Assembly (NCBI GenBank): GCA_018350325.1
Contig: JAEVLN010000013.1
Location: forward strand, 1,426,001-1,490,000
DNA: 64,000 nt
Direction of reading: 5' to 3'
Source: Globodera rostochiensis
Taxonomy: Eukaryota; Nematoda; Chromadorea; Rhabditida; Heteroderidae
Under the pieces are notes generated by a model that was not told the origin of the DNA, ran no database searches, and saw only the letters and a program-made list of their open reading frames with translations. Of this stretch, positions 36,745 through 47,005 are shown one piece after another; the first letter of the stretch is position 1; each line of letters opens with the position of its first letter. The position numbers were made by a program, and so were the translations under genes.

Positions 36745-38625
36745 ATGACTGAATGTTTGTGTTCCCCCACGTTTGCCTTACTTTGTGTTTTTATTTATTA
36801 AATGACTGAATAATGTGTTTCCCACACGTTTGACTTTTTTTGTGTTTTTAATCGGATTAAATGACTGAATATTTGTGTTTCCCACGCATTTGACTTGTTT
36901 TGTGTTTTTGTTAGGATTAAATGACTGAATAATGTGTTTCCCACGCATTTGACTTGTTTTGTGTTTTTGTTAGGATTAAATGACTGAATAATGTGTTTCC
37001 CATGCATTTGACTTTCTTTGTGTTTTTATCCGGATTAAATGACTGAATATTTGTGTTTCCCACGCATTTGACTTGTTTTGTGTTTTTGTTAGGATTAAAT
37101 GACTGAATAATGTGTTTCCCATGCATTTGACTTTCTTTGTGTTTTTATCCGGATTAAATGACTGAATATTTGTGTTTCCCACGCATTTGACTTGTTTGTG
37201 TTTTTGTTAGGATTAAACGCCTGAATATTTGTGTTTCCCATACGTTTGACTTTCTTTGTGTTTTTATTTGGATTAAATGACTGAATATTTGTGTTTCGCA
37301 GACGTTTGATTTGTGTTTTTGTTATGATTAAATGGCTGAATAATGTGTTTCCCACACGTTTGACTTTTTTTGTGTTTTTAATCGGATTAAATGACTGAAT
37401 ATTTGTGTTTCGCACACATTTGATTTGTGTTTTTTGTTATGATTAAATGTTGTGTTTCCCACACATTTGACTTGTTTTGTGTGTTTGTTAGGATTAAATT
37501 CTTGAAAATTTGTGTTTCGCACACATTTGATTTGTGTTTTTGTTATGGTTAAATGACTGAATGTTTGTGTTTCCCCACGTTTGCCTTTCTTTGTGTTTTT
37601 AATCGGATTAAATAACTGAATATTTGTGTTTCGCACGCATTTGACTTTCTTTGTGTTTTAATCGGATTAAATGACTTAATGTTTGTATTTCCCCCACGTT
37701 TGCCTTTCTTTGTGTTTTTATTTGGATTAAATGACTGAATAATGTGTTTCCCACACGTTTGACTTTTTTTGTGTTTTTAATCGGATTAAATGACTGAATA
37801 TTTGTGTTTCGCACACATTTGATTTGTGTTTTTTGTTATGATTAAATGTGGTGTTTCCCACGCATTTGACTTGTTTTGTGTTTTTGTTAGGATTAAATGA
37901 CTGAATAATGTGTTTCCCACACGTTTGACTTTTTTTTTTGTTTTAAATCGGATTAAATGACTGAATATCCAGATCCAGGTTTTTTCAAAATTCCGGTCTT
38001 AGGATTAAATGCTTGAAAATTTGTGTTTCGCAACATTTGATTTGTGTTTTTTGTTATGATTAAATGACTGAATGTTTGTGTTTCCCCCACGTTTGCCTTT
38101 CTTTGTGTTTTTATTTATTACATGACTGAATAATGTGTTTCCCACGCATTTGACTTTCTTTGTGTTTTTATCCGGATTAAATGACTGAATATTTGTGTTT
38201 CCCACGCATTTGACTTGTTTGTGTTTTTGTTAGGATTAAATGACTGAATAATGTGTTTCCCATGCATTTGACTTTCTTTGTGTTTTTATCCGGATTAAAT
38301 GACTGAATATTTGTGTTTCGCAACATTTGATTTGTGTTTTTTGTTATGATTAAATGACTGAATGTTTGTGTTTCGCCACGTTGGCCTTTCTATGTGTTTT
38401 TAATCGGATTAAATGACTGAATATTTGTGTTTCGCACGCATTTGACTTTCTTTGTGTTTTAATTGGATTAAATGACTTAATGTTTGTGTTTCCCCCACGT
38501 TTGCCTTTCTTTGTGTTTTTATTTATTACAAGACTGAATAATGTGTTTCCCACGCGTTTGACTTTTTTTTTGTTTTTAATCGGATTAAATGACTGAATAT
38601 CCAGATCCAGGTTTTTTCAAAATTC
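36745..38625. repeat. 60-bp satellite array, ~31 units
   Basis: The unit reads GACTGAATATTTGTGTTTCC, CACGCATTTGACTTGTTTTG, TGTTTTTGTTAGGATTAAAT (60 bp; variants of 56-60). Two variant classes differ in the ending: GTTAGGATTAAAT versus TATCCGGATTAAAT or AATCGGATTAAAT. Two units carry the same unrelated insert (CCAGATCCAGGTTTTTTC at about 37970 and 38600), suggesting block duplication. Since the period is divisible by three, the minus strand has long repeated open frames that are not genes. The array separates expansin copies A and B. Confidence 0.92.
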
Positions 38626-38818
38626 CGGTCTCTAATTTAATCCTAGCACTATTAAATACCAATAAATTTAACACTGTATAAACCTTTATGCAATTAAAAT
38701 ATTTGAGAAAAACGCTTGGCGTTTTGTGTTATTAAAATATTTGAATTGATCGTTTTAACATTTTCAAAATATCTCATTTTAAAAACAATTTTCTCGAATC
38801 TTCTCTCACTGCAAATGT

Positions 38819-41011
38819 TCAGCACGCTTTGATTTTTGATGGGCATTTCAAATAGGTGAGCGTAGCGCCTGAAATAAAATTTTATTTTTGCAATTTATGA
38901 GTTTTAATCTACGCATATTATAAATTTGTAAAATTATAATTTGAAAAATATATTGTTTTGAGCATAGGCACTAGAAAATGGTGCTCGGGGGATCCCGGCA
39001 GATAACAAGTGCCGACAGAGGGAAATGCCGGCATTTTATCTCGATCATCGGTCGGGAGTCAAGCAAAGTGTTTTGGGCTAGAAAATCCCTATAGGTCCTG
39101 CCTCAGGGTAAATTCCCTGTCTCGACAAAAGAGTCCCGGATTAATTACCATAACGACAAATGTAATTTGAATTTCTGACCCGTCGCTTTGCCCACAAGGC
39201 CCCCACGTGGCTCCAAATAGTTGAAGGCGTCAATGGACAAATCCACATGGCTAGGCGTACATTCCGGGCATTTGTTGTTGATCGGCACGGTCAGACTTCA
39301 AAGGGGACAATTAATTTAATTTGATTTAAAAATATTCAAACAAAATTACGCACGTCTTCCCATTGTAGTCAATCTTTACGCAAATGTTCTTGCAAATCGG
39401 GTCGTCCAACAGGGTCCGTTTGTCTTTCCGGCACGCGTCCACCCATTGCCCGTCCGGTTTGAACAGATTGCCAGATCCGGCCGCCGACATTTTGGGCTTA
39501 ACAACGAATTTTTCAATAAACCATAACAGGTCAGTTCATGGACAGAACTACAGTAAGGGATAGGCAAAATGGTCACCCAGGGTGGGATTCGAACCCCCGA
39601 CCTTAATCCAATCCGTTGGCAGCTTTCCACTGAGCTACCGGGGTGGGGTTGTTTAGGATAGTTCAAATTATGGGCTCTAGCTGACCAAGATTGCATGGAG
39701 CAAGAATAAAGTAATCCTCTCTATGGGATTCGAACCCACGACCGTGACCAGACATGAGAAACGTTACCACTGAGCCACATGCGCTACTTGGAGTTTTGAA
39801 ACGCCCCGTATCTTAGTGGTAGAGCTGCTAATCGATCAGTTGGCTGCTGTGAAGCTCGAAGGTTCGAGTCACATTGGGCACGATATTTTTATGTTCTTCA
39901 AAAACTGACTACGCCCGCGTCGAGGCCGCACGCGCCACGTCCACCGGCTCCGTAGAAGGTGAACACACTGTTCTTGAACGGCTTGTTCAAGTTCTTGTTG
40001 ATTGGCCCGTCCATTTTCGTGTTCGACAGACAGCCCATGCCTTTGATAAATTGAATGATAATATACTAAAAAAAATCCAATTTATTTTGAAGATTATTCT
40101 TACAAGATCCGGCCGGAGCTCCGCCACAGACATCTAAATAATAATAAAAAGATTAAAATTATTTAAAACAAACATCTAAATAAAATAAAATAATTTAGGT
40201 ACTTTATTTAATTATTACTGCTAGTAATTAAAATTGTGCCAACCGTCGATGAAGTATTTGGCTTCGATCAGTTTAAGGGTGGGCGCGCCGTTTCCGTTGA
40301 TGTTCACTCCGGCATTTGTATGCGTTGCGCCCGGCGCAATGTCGGCAGGGGGGGCCAACGTGTACTGGTTGGAGGCGCCGCTGACCGCGTTAGCGCCCCA
40401 TACGCTTCCGATGGTCGTCTACGGAAATGATGCGGTTAGTTTAATCAATTAAACGATTGATCCGATCAGAATCCGATCAATAAAAACACGGAGGAACCCG
40501 AATGCGATCGATTTGATCTGTTCCATGTAATTGCCCCGATTAGAACAGCTGCAAGAAATTGGACCCGGCATTTTTTTAACTCCCAAAAACTGTTTTGATA
40601 GGTGCCAAAAAGTCGTTTTATTTTAAAATTTCTCAAAGAAAAAGCTATTTTTGGGCTTCGCTGATGATAATGTATTCGCAACAACAACAAAAAACATATA
40701 AATTGCTTCCGCCCTCTTCGTATAAATTTTTTTAATCCGATCAGAAAAACAAAATCAGTTCTGATCAGTTTTGGGAGTTGTTTTTTGGGTGTTTTCTCCA
40801 TTATTTTTACTCCTTTCTTTGGCGTCAACGAGAATTTGACGGAACACGCGATTTTGGAGCCGTCATTGTTCTTGAAGTTCGGCACGTATTGGCCACCTCC
40901 GTTCCAAGATTTTCCTTCTAACTTGGCCGTAACACTGGCCAAAACGATTTGGGCACGGAAATTGACGGCCAAAAGGCACAACAAACACAGAATTGCTTCA
41001 GAGGAGCTCAT
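38819..41011 (-). CDS. CBM2-expansin-like cell-wall-loosening protein, copy B
   Basis: Seven exons close in frame (280 residues): 40811-41011, 40244-40418, 40104-40133, 39913-40040, 39354-39496, 39180-39295, 38819-38868. A signal peptide (about residues 1-25) is followed by a CBM2-like cellulose-binding module (about 26-125; KSWNGGGQYVPNF, TTIGSVWGANAVSG) and an expansin domain (CGGAPAGS, TFYGAGGRGACGLDAG, HVDLSIDAFNYLEP, ATLTYLKC). This architecture, secreted and acting on plant cell walls, is known from potato and beet cyst nematodes. The HVDL motif typical of expansins is present. Exon 3 is a 30-nt microexon. Intron 1 is taken from GTAAAA at 40810, which joins the module as in copy A; an alternative later donor would add residues. 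Intron 4 holds three tRNA-like sequences. Confidence 0.88.
39571..39647 (-). other. tRNA-like sequence 1 in expansin B intron 4
   Basis: The minus strand reads GGTAGCTCAGTGGAAAGC (A-box-like) and GGGGTTCGAATCCC (perfect B-box core). The acceptor arms pair imperfectly, and the anticodon arm does not fold cleanly. I read it as a tRNA pseudogene or repeat head, not a working tRNA. Confidence 0.55.
39717..39788 (-). other. tRNA-like sequence 2 in expansin B intron 4
   Basis: The minus strand has GTGGCTCAGTGGTAACG and GTGGGTTCGAATCCCAT, giving a good T-arm and A/B boxes. The 5' and 3' acceptor strands do not pair, so it is probably not functional. Confidence 0.5.
39803..39879 (+). other. tRNA-like sequence 3 in expansin B intron 4
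   Basis: The plus strand starts GCCCCGT and ends ATTGGGC, which pair as an acceptor stem with one mismatch. AGTGGTAGAGC and GGTTCGAGTC resemble A and B boxes. The T-arm is degraded. A homologous sequence sits at 35084-35137 in copy A, so it predates the gene duplication. Confidence 0.5.
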
Positions 41012-41865
41012 TTTTGAGAAAATTTATACTAAAAAATTCAAATATTTCCTATGATAAAGAACAAATAATTGGCTAAATTGGTTAACGAAATGGCCAAAAA
41101 AAATTATTAAATTTTGAAACTTATAGCCAAAAAATAGTCAAATTTTATTTAATATATAAATATTTGTTGAAATACTTAAAATTTTGATTTAAAATGAGAA
41201 TAAAAACCCTTTTTATAATTTAATTTTTTAGTTTTAGCCGCTTATTTACGTGCGGTGAACGGGGTTTGATGAAGTTTGCCCCCATAAACAATTTTGGCCA
41301 TTTTCAAAAGGAATATTTGCACATTTAAATTTTTTCATTATTTCCGCCAAAATTTTTATTTGTTCAGGCACAAAATTGACGAAAATTTCACTCATACTTT
41401 TTTGGTTGCCAAAAGTACGTTCAAATTATAAAATTTTTTACGTGGATTCAAATTTTATCGTCTGAACTGCTTGAAACATATCAAGTTTATGCAGCTGTTC
41501 TGATCAAATCGATAAGATTAAACCTAAACTGATTTTTTGTTTAATTAAAAAGTCTAACAAGAATTGAACTAGTCCATAAAATGGTCTAAAATCTAACTGC
41601 TACTTAGCTAATGCATCAAATTAATTTTCTCCTAACCTCATAGACATTGTCTGAATTTGCTTTACTATGTATTAGGTGCACAAAAATTGTTTGATCAATC
41701 TAATCTAAATCAGAATGACTCAATTACTCAAAAATAGCATTTTAGAGAAATTTAAAACCGACTTTTTAGCACTTTGGGGGTTAAAAAATGCCGGGTCCAA
41801 AAATAAAATACTTATTTTATTTTATTTAAATGTTTGAATTTAATTTTCTTTTTATTAATTATTAG

Positions 41866-41895
41866 GCGTTTGTGGCGGAGCTCCGGCCGGGTCTT
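41866..41895 (+). pseudogene. Relic expansin microexon (third copy, inverted)
   Basis: On the plus strand, TTAG precedes a 30-nt stretch encoding VCGGAPAGS, followed by a GTAATT donor. It is the equivalent of the microexon at 40104-40133. Downstream, ATCAAAGGCAT at about 41968 resembles the acceptor of the next exon, but no coding sequence follows. It is a fragment of a third copy in opposite orientation. Confidence 0.75.
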
Positions 41896-42286
41896 GTAAT
41901 TTATAAATATATTTTTAATTTTCGGACCACCGGTCTACTAAGCCAACATTATATTATCATCCGATTATCAAAGGCATTTAAACAATAAATAATTTTGTTT
42001 TTATATTAAATGTTATGCTTTAAACTTGCACTTTTTGTGATATATTAGTGCCCGGACTTGAGGACCAATCAAGAATCTAGACCAAATCTCGATCGTCCGG
42101 GCTCTAATGTACATATAAAGTTTTTTGCAATTTAATTTACTAAACTTACTTTCCATGCAAATTCCACAAGGGGATTCGCGTTTGCCAATTCCATTTTTTC
42201 TGGAAACATAGAAGCGCATTTCTATATTTTAGCTTCAATTTGTCAAATCCCACAAATTTTGCAATTTTGAAACCGGGCAAAACCAA

Positions 42287-42766
42287 ATGAGGTCCACCAT
42301 CGCTGCTGTATTGATGACCATTTTGGCATTATTTGCCGTTTGTAACGGCATGTTTAGGCGCGCTAAGAAGGACAAGGAGAAGAAGCGGAGTGATGCGACG
42401 ACAAACTTTCATCAAACAGAAACAGAAAATGATAGATCAACGACGGGCCTCTATCAAATTGATACAACGGACTTCCGTCACGGCGTACAACATTTAATAG
42501 CCGAACCCGCATTTATTCCAAAGGACAATTCTTGGTCGTCTGAGTCGCAAATGCCGGTGCCAACTTCGCATAACTTTAATCAGCCACAATCGGTGCCAAT
42601 TCATCCAAATCAAAATCAATCGGCGATGCAATTTTATCCAAATCAAAATCAATCGTCGATGCAATTTCATCCGGTCCAGGATCAATCGTCGAGTTGGCAC
42701 AATGATAATAGCGATACAAACGATGGACTGCTGGGTTCGATCACCAAATTCTTTGTACCAAAATGA
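42287..42766 (+). CDS. Small secreted effector-like protein 1
   Basis: A single-exon frame of 159 codons starts at ATG with a signal peptide (MRSTIAAVLMTILALFAVCNG) and no later membrane segment. A basic stretch (RRAKKDKEKKR) follows. The second half is Gln/Asn/Ser/Pro-rich with three near-copies of an 11-residue repeat (PNQNQSAMQF type). The C-terminus LLGSITKFFVPK parallels FNSVSNLFKPK of the gene at 44755-47005, and both start MR plus a hydrophobic core, so the two are probably paralogues. I do not recognise the family. The position next to expansins fits a secreted parasitism protein; that is inference. Confidence 0.7.
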   Translation: MRSTIAAVLMTILALFAVCNGMFRRAKKDKEKKRSDATTNFHQTETENDRSTTGLYQIDTTDFRHGVQHLIAEPAFIPKDNSWSSESQMPVPTSHNFNQPQSVPIHPNQNQSAMQFYPNQNQSSMQFHPVQDQSSSWHNDNSDTNDGLLGSITKFFVPK

Positions 42767-43116
42767 GGACAGAACAGAAAATGGATGAATTGGAAGCAGT
42801 AAATTGGACGTATTTGTTTCTTTTATTTACATTTGGTCTTCTGTCCCAATTGTTACTCACTTTTCTTCGGTTTACGGATTTTGGTTATCGCGAAATTGTT
42901 TGTCTATGTTTTGCATAAATGGTATTTTTCCGTTCCGACACCCCGGCACCGTCAAACAAAACTTTACATTCAAACGGTCCAATCAATCAATGGCATAAAA
43001 TACAATAATTAAGATTCCCAACGGCAAATTTCCAAAATGTTAAGAGCGACAAAATTTCCGATTAAAACATGTTTTTTTAACTCGCCAAAACAAAGCTGCA
43101 AAGAATAGGTAAAAGC

Positions 43117-44055
43117 TAGGGTTGAGCGGGACCGGTACCGGGACCGGGACGGGATTTCCCGGTTTTTTCAGGTCCCGGTTGGGACGGGACTTTTTAAAAT
43201 CTAAAAGTCCCGGTCCCGGTTTTTTGGTCCCGCCGGGACCGGGACCAACCGGGACTAAATTTACACCCCTAATGATGGCATCATCGACGGACAATTTCAA
43301 CCATGTCTCACAAGTAGGTCGATGGCCTAGTGGTTTACCTTTTGGTGAGTCTTATGTTATGTGTTTGGTTCGAGCCCGCTTGAGTTCAACAACTTATTTA
43401 TTGGTTTTCCCCTTTACTCAAATAGGCATCCCCTCATTTATAAGATTTTTTAAATAAATATTCTAATATTTTTTAATTAAAAATGCGCGCAAAAAAGAAT
43501 AAATACAAAAATTTTTGAAATAAATTCATCACGTCTTCCTGAATTTTTGCTTCAATTTCCTTAACAAAGATTGCCAACTTTTGTAGCGCAATTTTTTATT
43601 CCATCTATTACTTTAAAATTTTGAGAATTCAACAATTTATAGTCAGAAATTTTCACTGAAAACTTCCAAAATTTAAGAAGTGTTGGCCAAATTTCGTTAA
43701 TTTTGAAGCAATTTTAAAATTTTGATGAAATTTCTTTAAAAAATTGAGTAAAAATTTCAAAATTTTCTCGGCGGCGCCTATCGGCACCGCCGACTCCCAC
43801 CCTCCCTAAAAGTAAAGCAGAATCTCAAAAAAATGATATAATAAAATTGAAGTTAAAGACAGAGGAAGATATTTTTGAATAACAAAAAAATTTTTTGTTT
43901 TACCATACAAAAAAAATTTTCCCTTGAAAAGTCCCGGTTAGTCCCGGTCCCGGTCCCGGTTTTTCTGGTCCCGGTAAGTCCCGGTCCCGGTTTTTCTGGT
44001 CCCGGTAAGTCCCGGTCCCGGTTTTTCCCAAAAGTCCCGGTCCCGCTCAACCCTA
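43117..44055. mobile_element. Composite hAT-like element with CCCGGT-repeat arms
   Basis: A 939-bp element starts TAGGGTTGAGCGGGACCGG and ends CCGGTCCCGCTCAACCCTA, with perfect 8-bp duplications GTAAAAGC (43109-43116 and 44056-44063). Arms are arrays of CGGGACCGGGAC. The interior carries a tRNA-like sequence (about 43318-43384: GGCCTAGTGGTTTACC, TTGGTTCGAGCCC) and the GC-rich hairpin at 43768-43793. Non-coding. It lies between the two effector-like genes. Confidence 0.88.
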
Positions 44056-44165
44056 GTAAAAGCCCTAAAATATCAGACTTTTATGCTTAGGTGCTTTGAA
44101 GAATACGGCTTAAAAATAAGCATATTTTGGGGTTTTGACCAAAAATTTGTAAAAATATATTTTAA

Positions 44166-44460
44166 ACAAAGTGCAATAAATAAAGGGTAAAATATATTGT
44201 CTATGGGGCAATGCCAAACGTGGCATATATTTAACAAAGTGCAACAAATAAAGGGTGAAAATATATTTTTATGGCCCAATGCCAAACGTGGCATTTTTAT
44301 ACAAAGTGCAACAAATAAAGAGATGAAAATATATTTTTATGGCCCAATGCCAAACGTGGCATTTTTATACAAAGTGCAACAAATAAAGAGATGAAAATAT
44401 ATTTCTATGGCCAATGCCAAACGTGGCATTTTTATACAAAGTGTAACAAATATCTATGGC
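44166..44460 (+). promoter_or_regulatory. 68-bp promoter repeat with paired DOG-box motifs
   Basis: About four units of 67-68 bp include ACAAAGTGCAACAAATAAAG. Each carries ATGCCAAACGTGGCAT (44211-44226, 44279-44294, 44347-44362, 44414-44429), which is ATGCCA followed by its inverse TGGCAT. ATGCCA is the 'DOG box' reported as enriched upstream of dorsal-gland effector genes in Globodera rostochiensis. The array ends about 300 bp before the ATG of the next gene. A regulatory role is inferred from position and motif. Confidence 0.65.
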
Positions 44461-44754
44461 ACCATGCAGGTCACAAAAAGTGCAGATTGATGGCATAAAA
44501 TTTAATATAAAAGTTATATTATTTAATGTTTAAAACAAATAACTCATTCTCTTTATATCATTAAAGAACCTTCACTACCTTTGCCATTTTATTCACTTTT
44601 TGGCGTTCTTTTTGTCATTGATATCCATTCCCAACTCGGCTCTATTCATTACCAATTTTTTCATTTTTCAATTGAATTCTCGCAAAAGCATTCGCACTCC
44701 TTGTCATTTAATGCATATTCCATTAAAATATTTCTCAAAATTTAGGACAGAAAT

Positions 44755-47005
44755 ATGCGACGGCCCGTTGTTGTGCTTGTACTGCTCGCCATTCTGGGAC
44801 TGTTTGCATGTTGCGCTGCAGCAGGTGGCAACAGCTGGTGGAAAAAGTTGTCAACTAATGTAAGTAAAACGGTTATAAAAAAAGGTTAAGTTTTCTCACT
44901 ACGGTACAACAGTTTACAAGAATGCCATAACCTTAGGGTACAACAGTTTACAAGAATGGCATAACCTTAGGTACAACAGTTTACAAGAATGCCATAACCT
45001 TAGGGTACAACAGTTTACAAGAATGCCATAACCTTAGGGTACAACAGTTTACAAGAATGGCATAACCTTAGGTACAACAGTTTACAAGAATGGCATAACC
45101 TTAGGTACAACAGTTTACAAGAATGCCATAACCTTAGGGTACAACAGTTTACAAGAATGCCATAACCTTAGGGTACAACAGTTTACAAGAATGCCATAAC
45201 CTTAGGGTACAACAGTTTACAAGAATGCCATAACCTTAGGGTACAACAGTTTACAAGAATGCCATAACCTTAGGGTACAACAGTTTACAAGAATGGCATA
45301 ACCTTAGGTACAACAGTTTACAAGAATGGCATAACCTTAGGTACAACAGTTTACAAGAATGCCATAACCTTAGGGTACAACAGTTTACAAGAATGCCATA
45401 ACCTTAGGGTACAACAGTTTACAAGAATGCCATAACCTTAGGGTACAACAGTTTACAAGAATGCCATAACCTTAGGGTACAACAGTTTACAAGAATGGCA
45501 TAACCTTAGGTACAACAGTTTACAAGAATGGCATAACCTTAGGTACAACAGTTTACAAGAATGCCATAACCTTAGGGTACAACAGTTTACAAGAATGCCA
45601 TAACCTTAGGGTACAACAGTTTACAAGAATGCCATAACCTTAGGGTACAACAGTTTACAAGAATGCCATAACCTTAGGGTACAACAGTTTACAAGAATGC
45701 CATAACCTTAGGGTACAACAGTTTACAAGAATGGCATAACCTTAGGTACAACAGTTTACAAGAATGGCATAACCTTAGGTACAACAGTTTACAAGAATGC
45801 CATAACCTTAGGGTACAACAGTTTACAAGAATGCCATAACCTTAGGGTACAACAGTTTACAAGAATGCCATAACCTTAGGGTACAACAGTTTACAAGAAT
45901 GCCATAACCGTGCCTTCAAAATATTGTTTGAATTTTTGGCCTGCCCATTTGTGCCCCCAAATTCTTCAAGACAAACCAACTTTTCAACATTTTAGTCGCG
46001 GAAAGACCAACCGGAAGGCAGTAATACTCAGTCGTCGAACCCGCCTGAAACGCCTTACTATCCGGACATGTCGAACATCCCGTGAGTTCAAAATGTTGTT
46101 TTCGAATTTTTGATCACCCCCACCTGCCCCACCCCAAATCCTTCAAGACAAACCACCGAGGCGGAACATACATATCCTATATATTATGAACCTGATCCCA
46201 TTAATGTTGCTGCGACTCATTCAACTTTTCGCGATATTGTACAACAACATACAGGGCAACACAGGTATGTTCAATTTCTGTTTTGAATTTTAATCAACAA
46301 CGCCAAAATTGTTTAAGATCAACTAACTTTGATCAGTCACATTATCCTCAACACGACTCGCCTTATTATCCGGACATGTCGAACATCCCGTAAGTTCAAT
46401 ATGTTGTTTTGAATTTTTGATCACCCCAACCTGTCCCCCAAATCCTTCAAGACAAAGCACCAACTTCAATCAGTCACATCATCCTTATCCGGACATGTCG
46501 AACATCCCGTAAGTTCAATATGTTATTTTGAATTTTTGATCACCCCCACCTGTCCCCCAAATCCTTCAAGACAAAGCACCAATTTTACTCAACATGCATC
46601 GCATTATGATCAGGGCATGTCGAGCACCATTCAACCTAAGACAAATAAGCCGAAACGGTCCAGGGAGTCAAAGAAGCCGTCAACTACTTATATTCCAACG
46701 GACCCAACAAATTTTTTGCAGCTGGTGCAGCAACAAACAGCAAAGCCAAAACAGTATGTCCAAATTTTGTTTCGAATTTTAATCAACAACGCCAAAATCG
46801 TTTAAGCTCAACAACCACGGCGGGGGGAGGCAGTACTCAGTGGACAAACCCGGCAGGGTTGAATCAGTCCCAATACGATTTAGCGCCGCTTCCCGGTTAT
46901 GAACAGTTTCCTGCCATGTCGCAGAACTTTCAATCGCAACAGCCGGACGGTGGATGGTTCAATTCAGTTAGCAACTTATTCAAACCAAAGCATCCGAAGC
47001 ATTGA
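44755..47005 (+). CDS. Secreted effector-like protein 2 with amplified exons
   Basis: Seven exons close in frame (272 residues): 44755-44859, 45996-46081, 46148-46264, 46318-46389, 46452-46508, 46571-46753, 46807-47005. Exon 1 encodes a signal peptide (MRRPVVVLVLLAILGLFACC). The mature protein is rich in Gln, Ser, Tyr and Pro, with no membrane segment. Exons 2, 4 and 5 each end with YPDMSNIP, and exons 4-6 begin with STNF-type sequence, so they are duplicates. All introns after the first are in phase 2 and fall into two sequence classes. The C-terminus FNSVSNLFKPK resembles the gene at 42287. Intron 1 is almost filled by a minisatellite. No known domain is recognised; a secreted parasitism protein is the likely class. 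Confidence 0.75.
44905..45909 (+). repeat. 33/34-bp minisatellite in effector intron 1, 30 units
   Basis: The consensus is GTACAACAGTTTACAAGAAT followed by GCCATAACCTTAGG (34 bp) or GGCATAACCTTAG (33 bp). I count 21 units of the first type and 9 of the second, in the order C G CC GG CCCCC GG CCCC GG CCCCC GG CCCC. Otherwise the units are almost identical. Every unit contains ATGCCAT on one strand. The last unit abuts a stretch resembling the class-1 introns of the same gene (45909-45970). Confidence 0.95.

Noticed and set aside
36798..38553. Series of minus-strand open frames of 66-106 codons with repeated NTNIQSFNPDKNTKK-type peptides
   Set aside because: They follow the 60-bp satellite, whose period is divisible by three. 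There is no start, splice or composition evidence of coding.
44905..45909. CRISPR-like regular repeats
   Set aside because: Units are contiguous without unique spacers, and the DNA is eukaryotic. This is a minisatellite.
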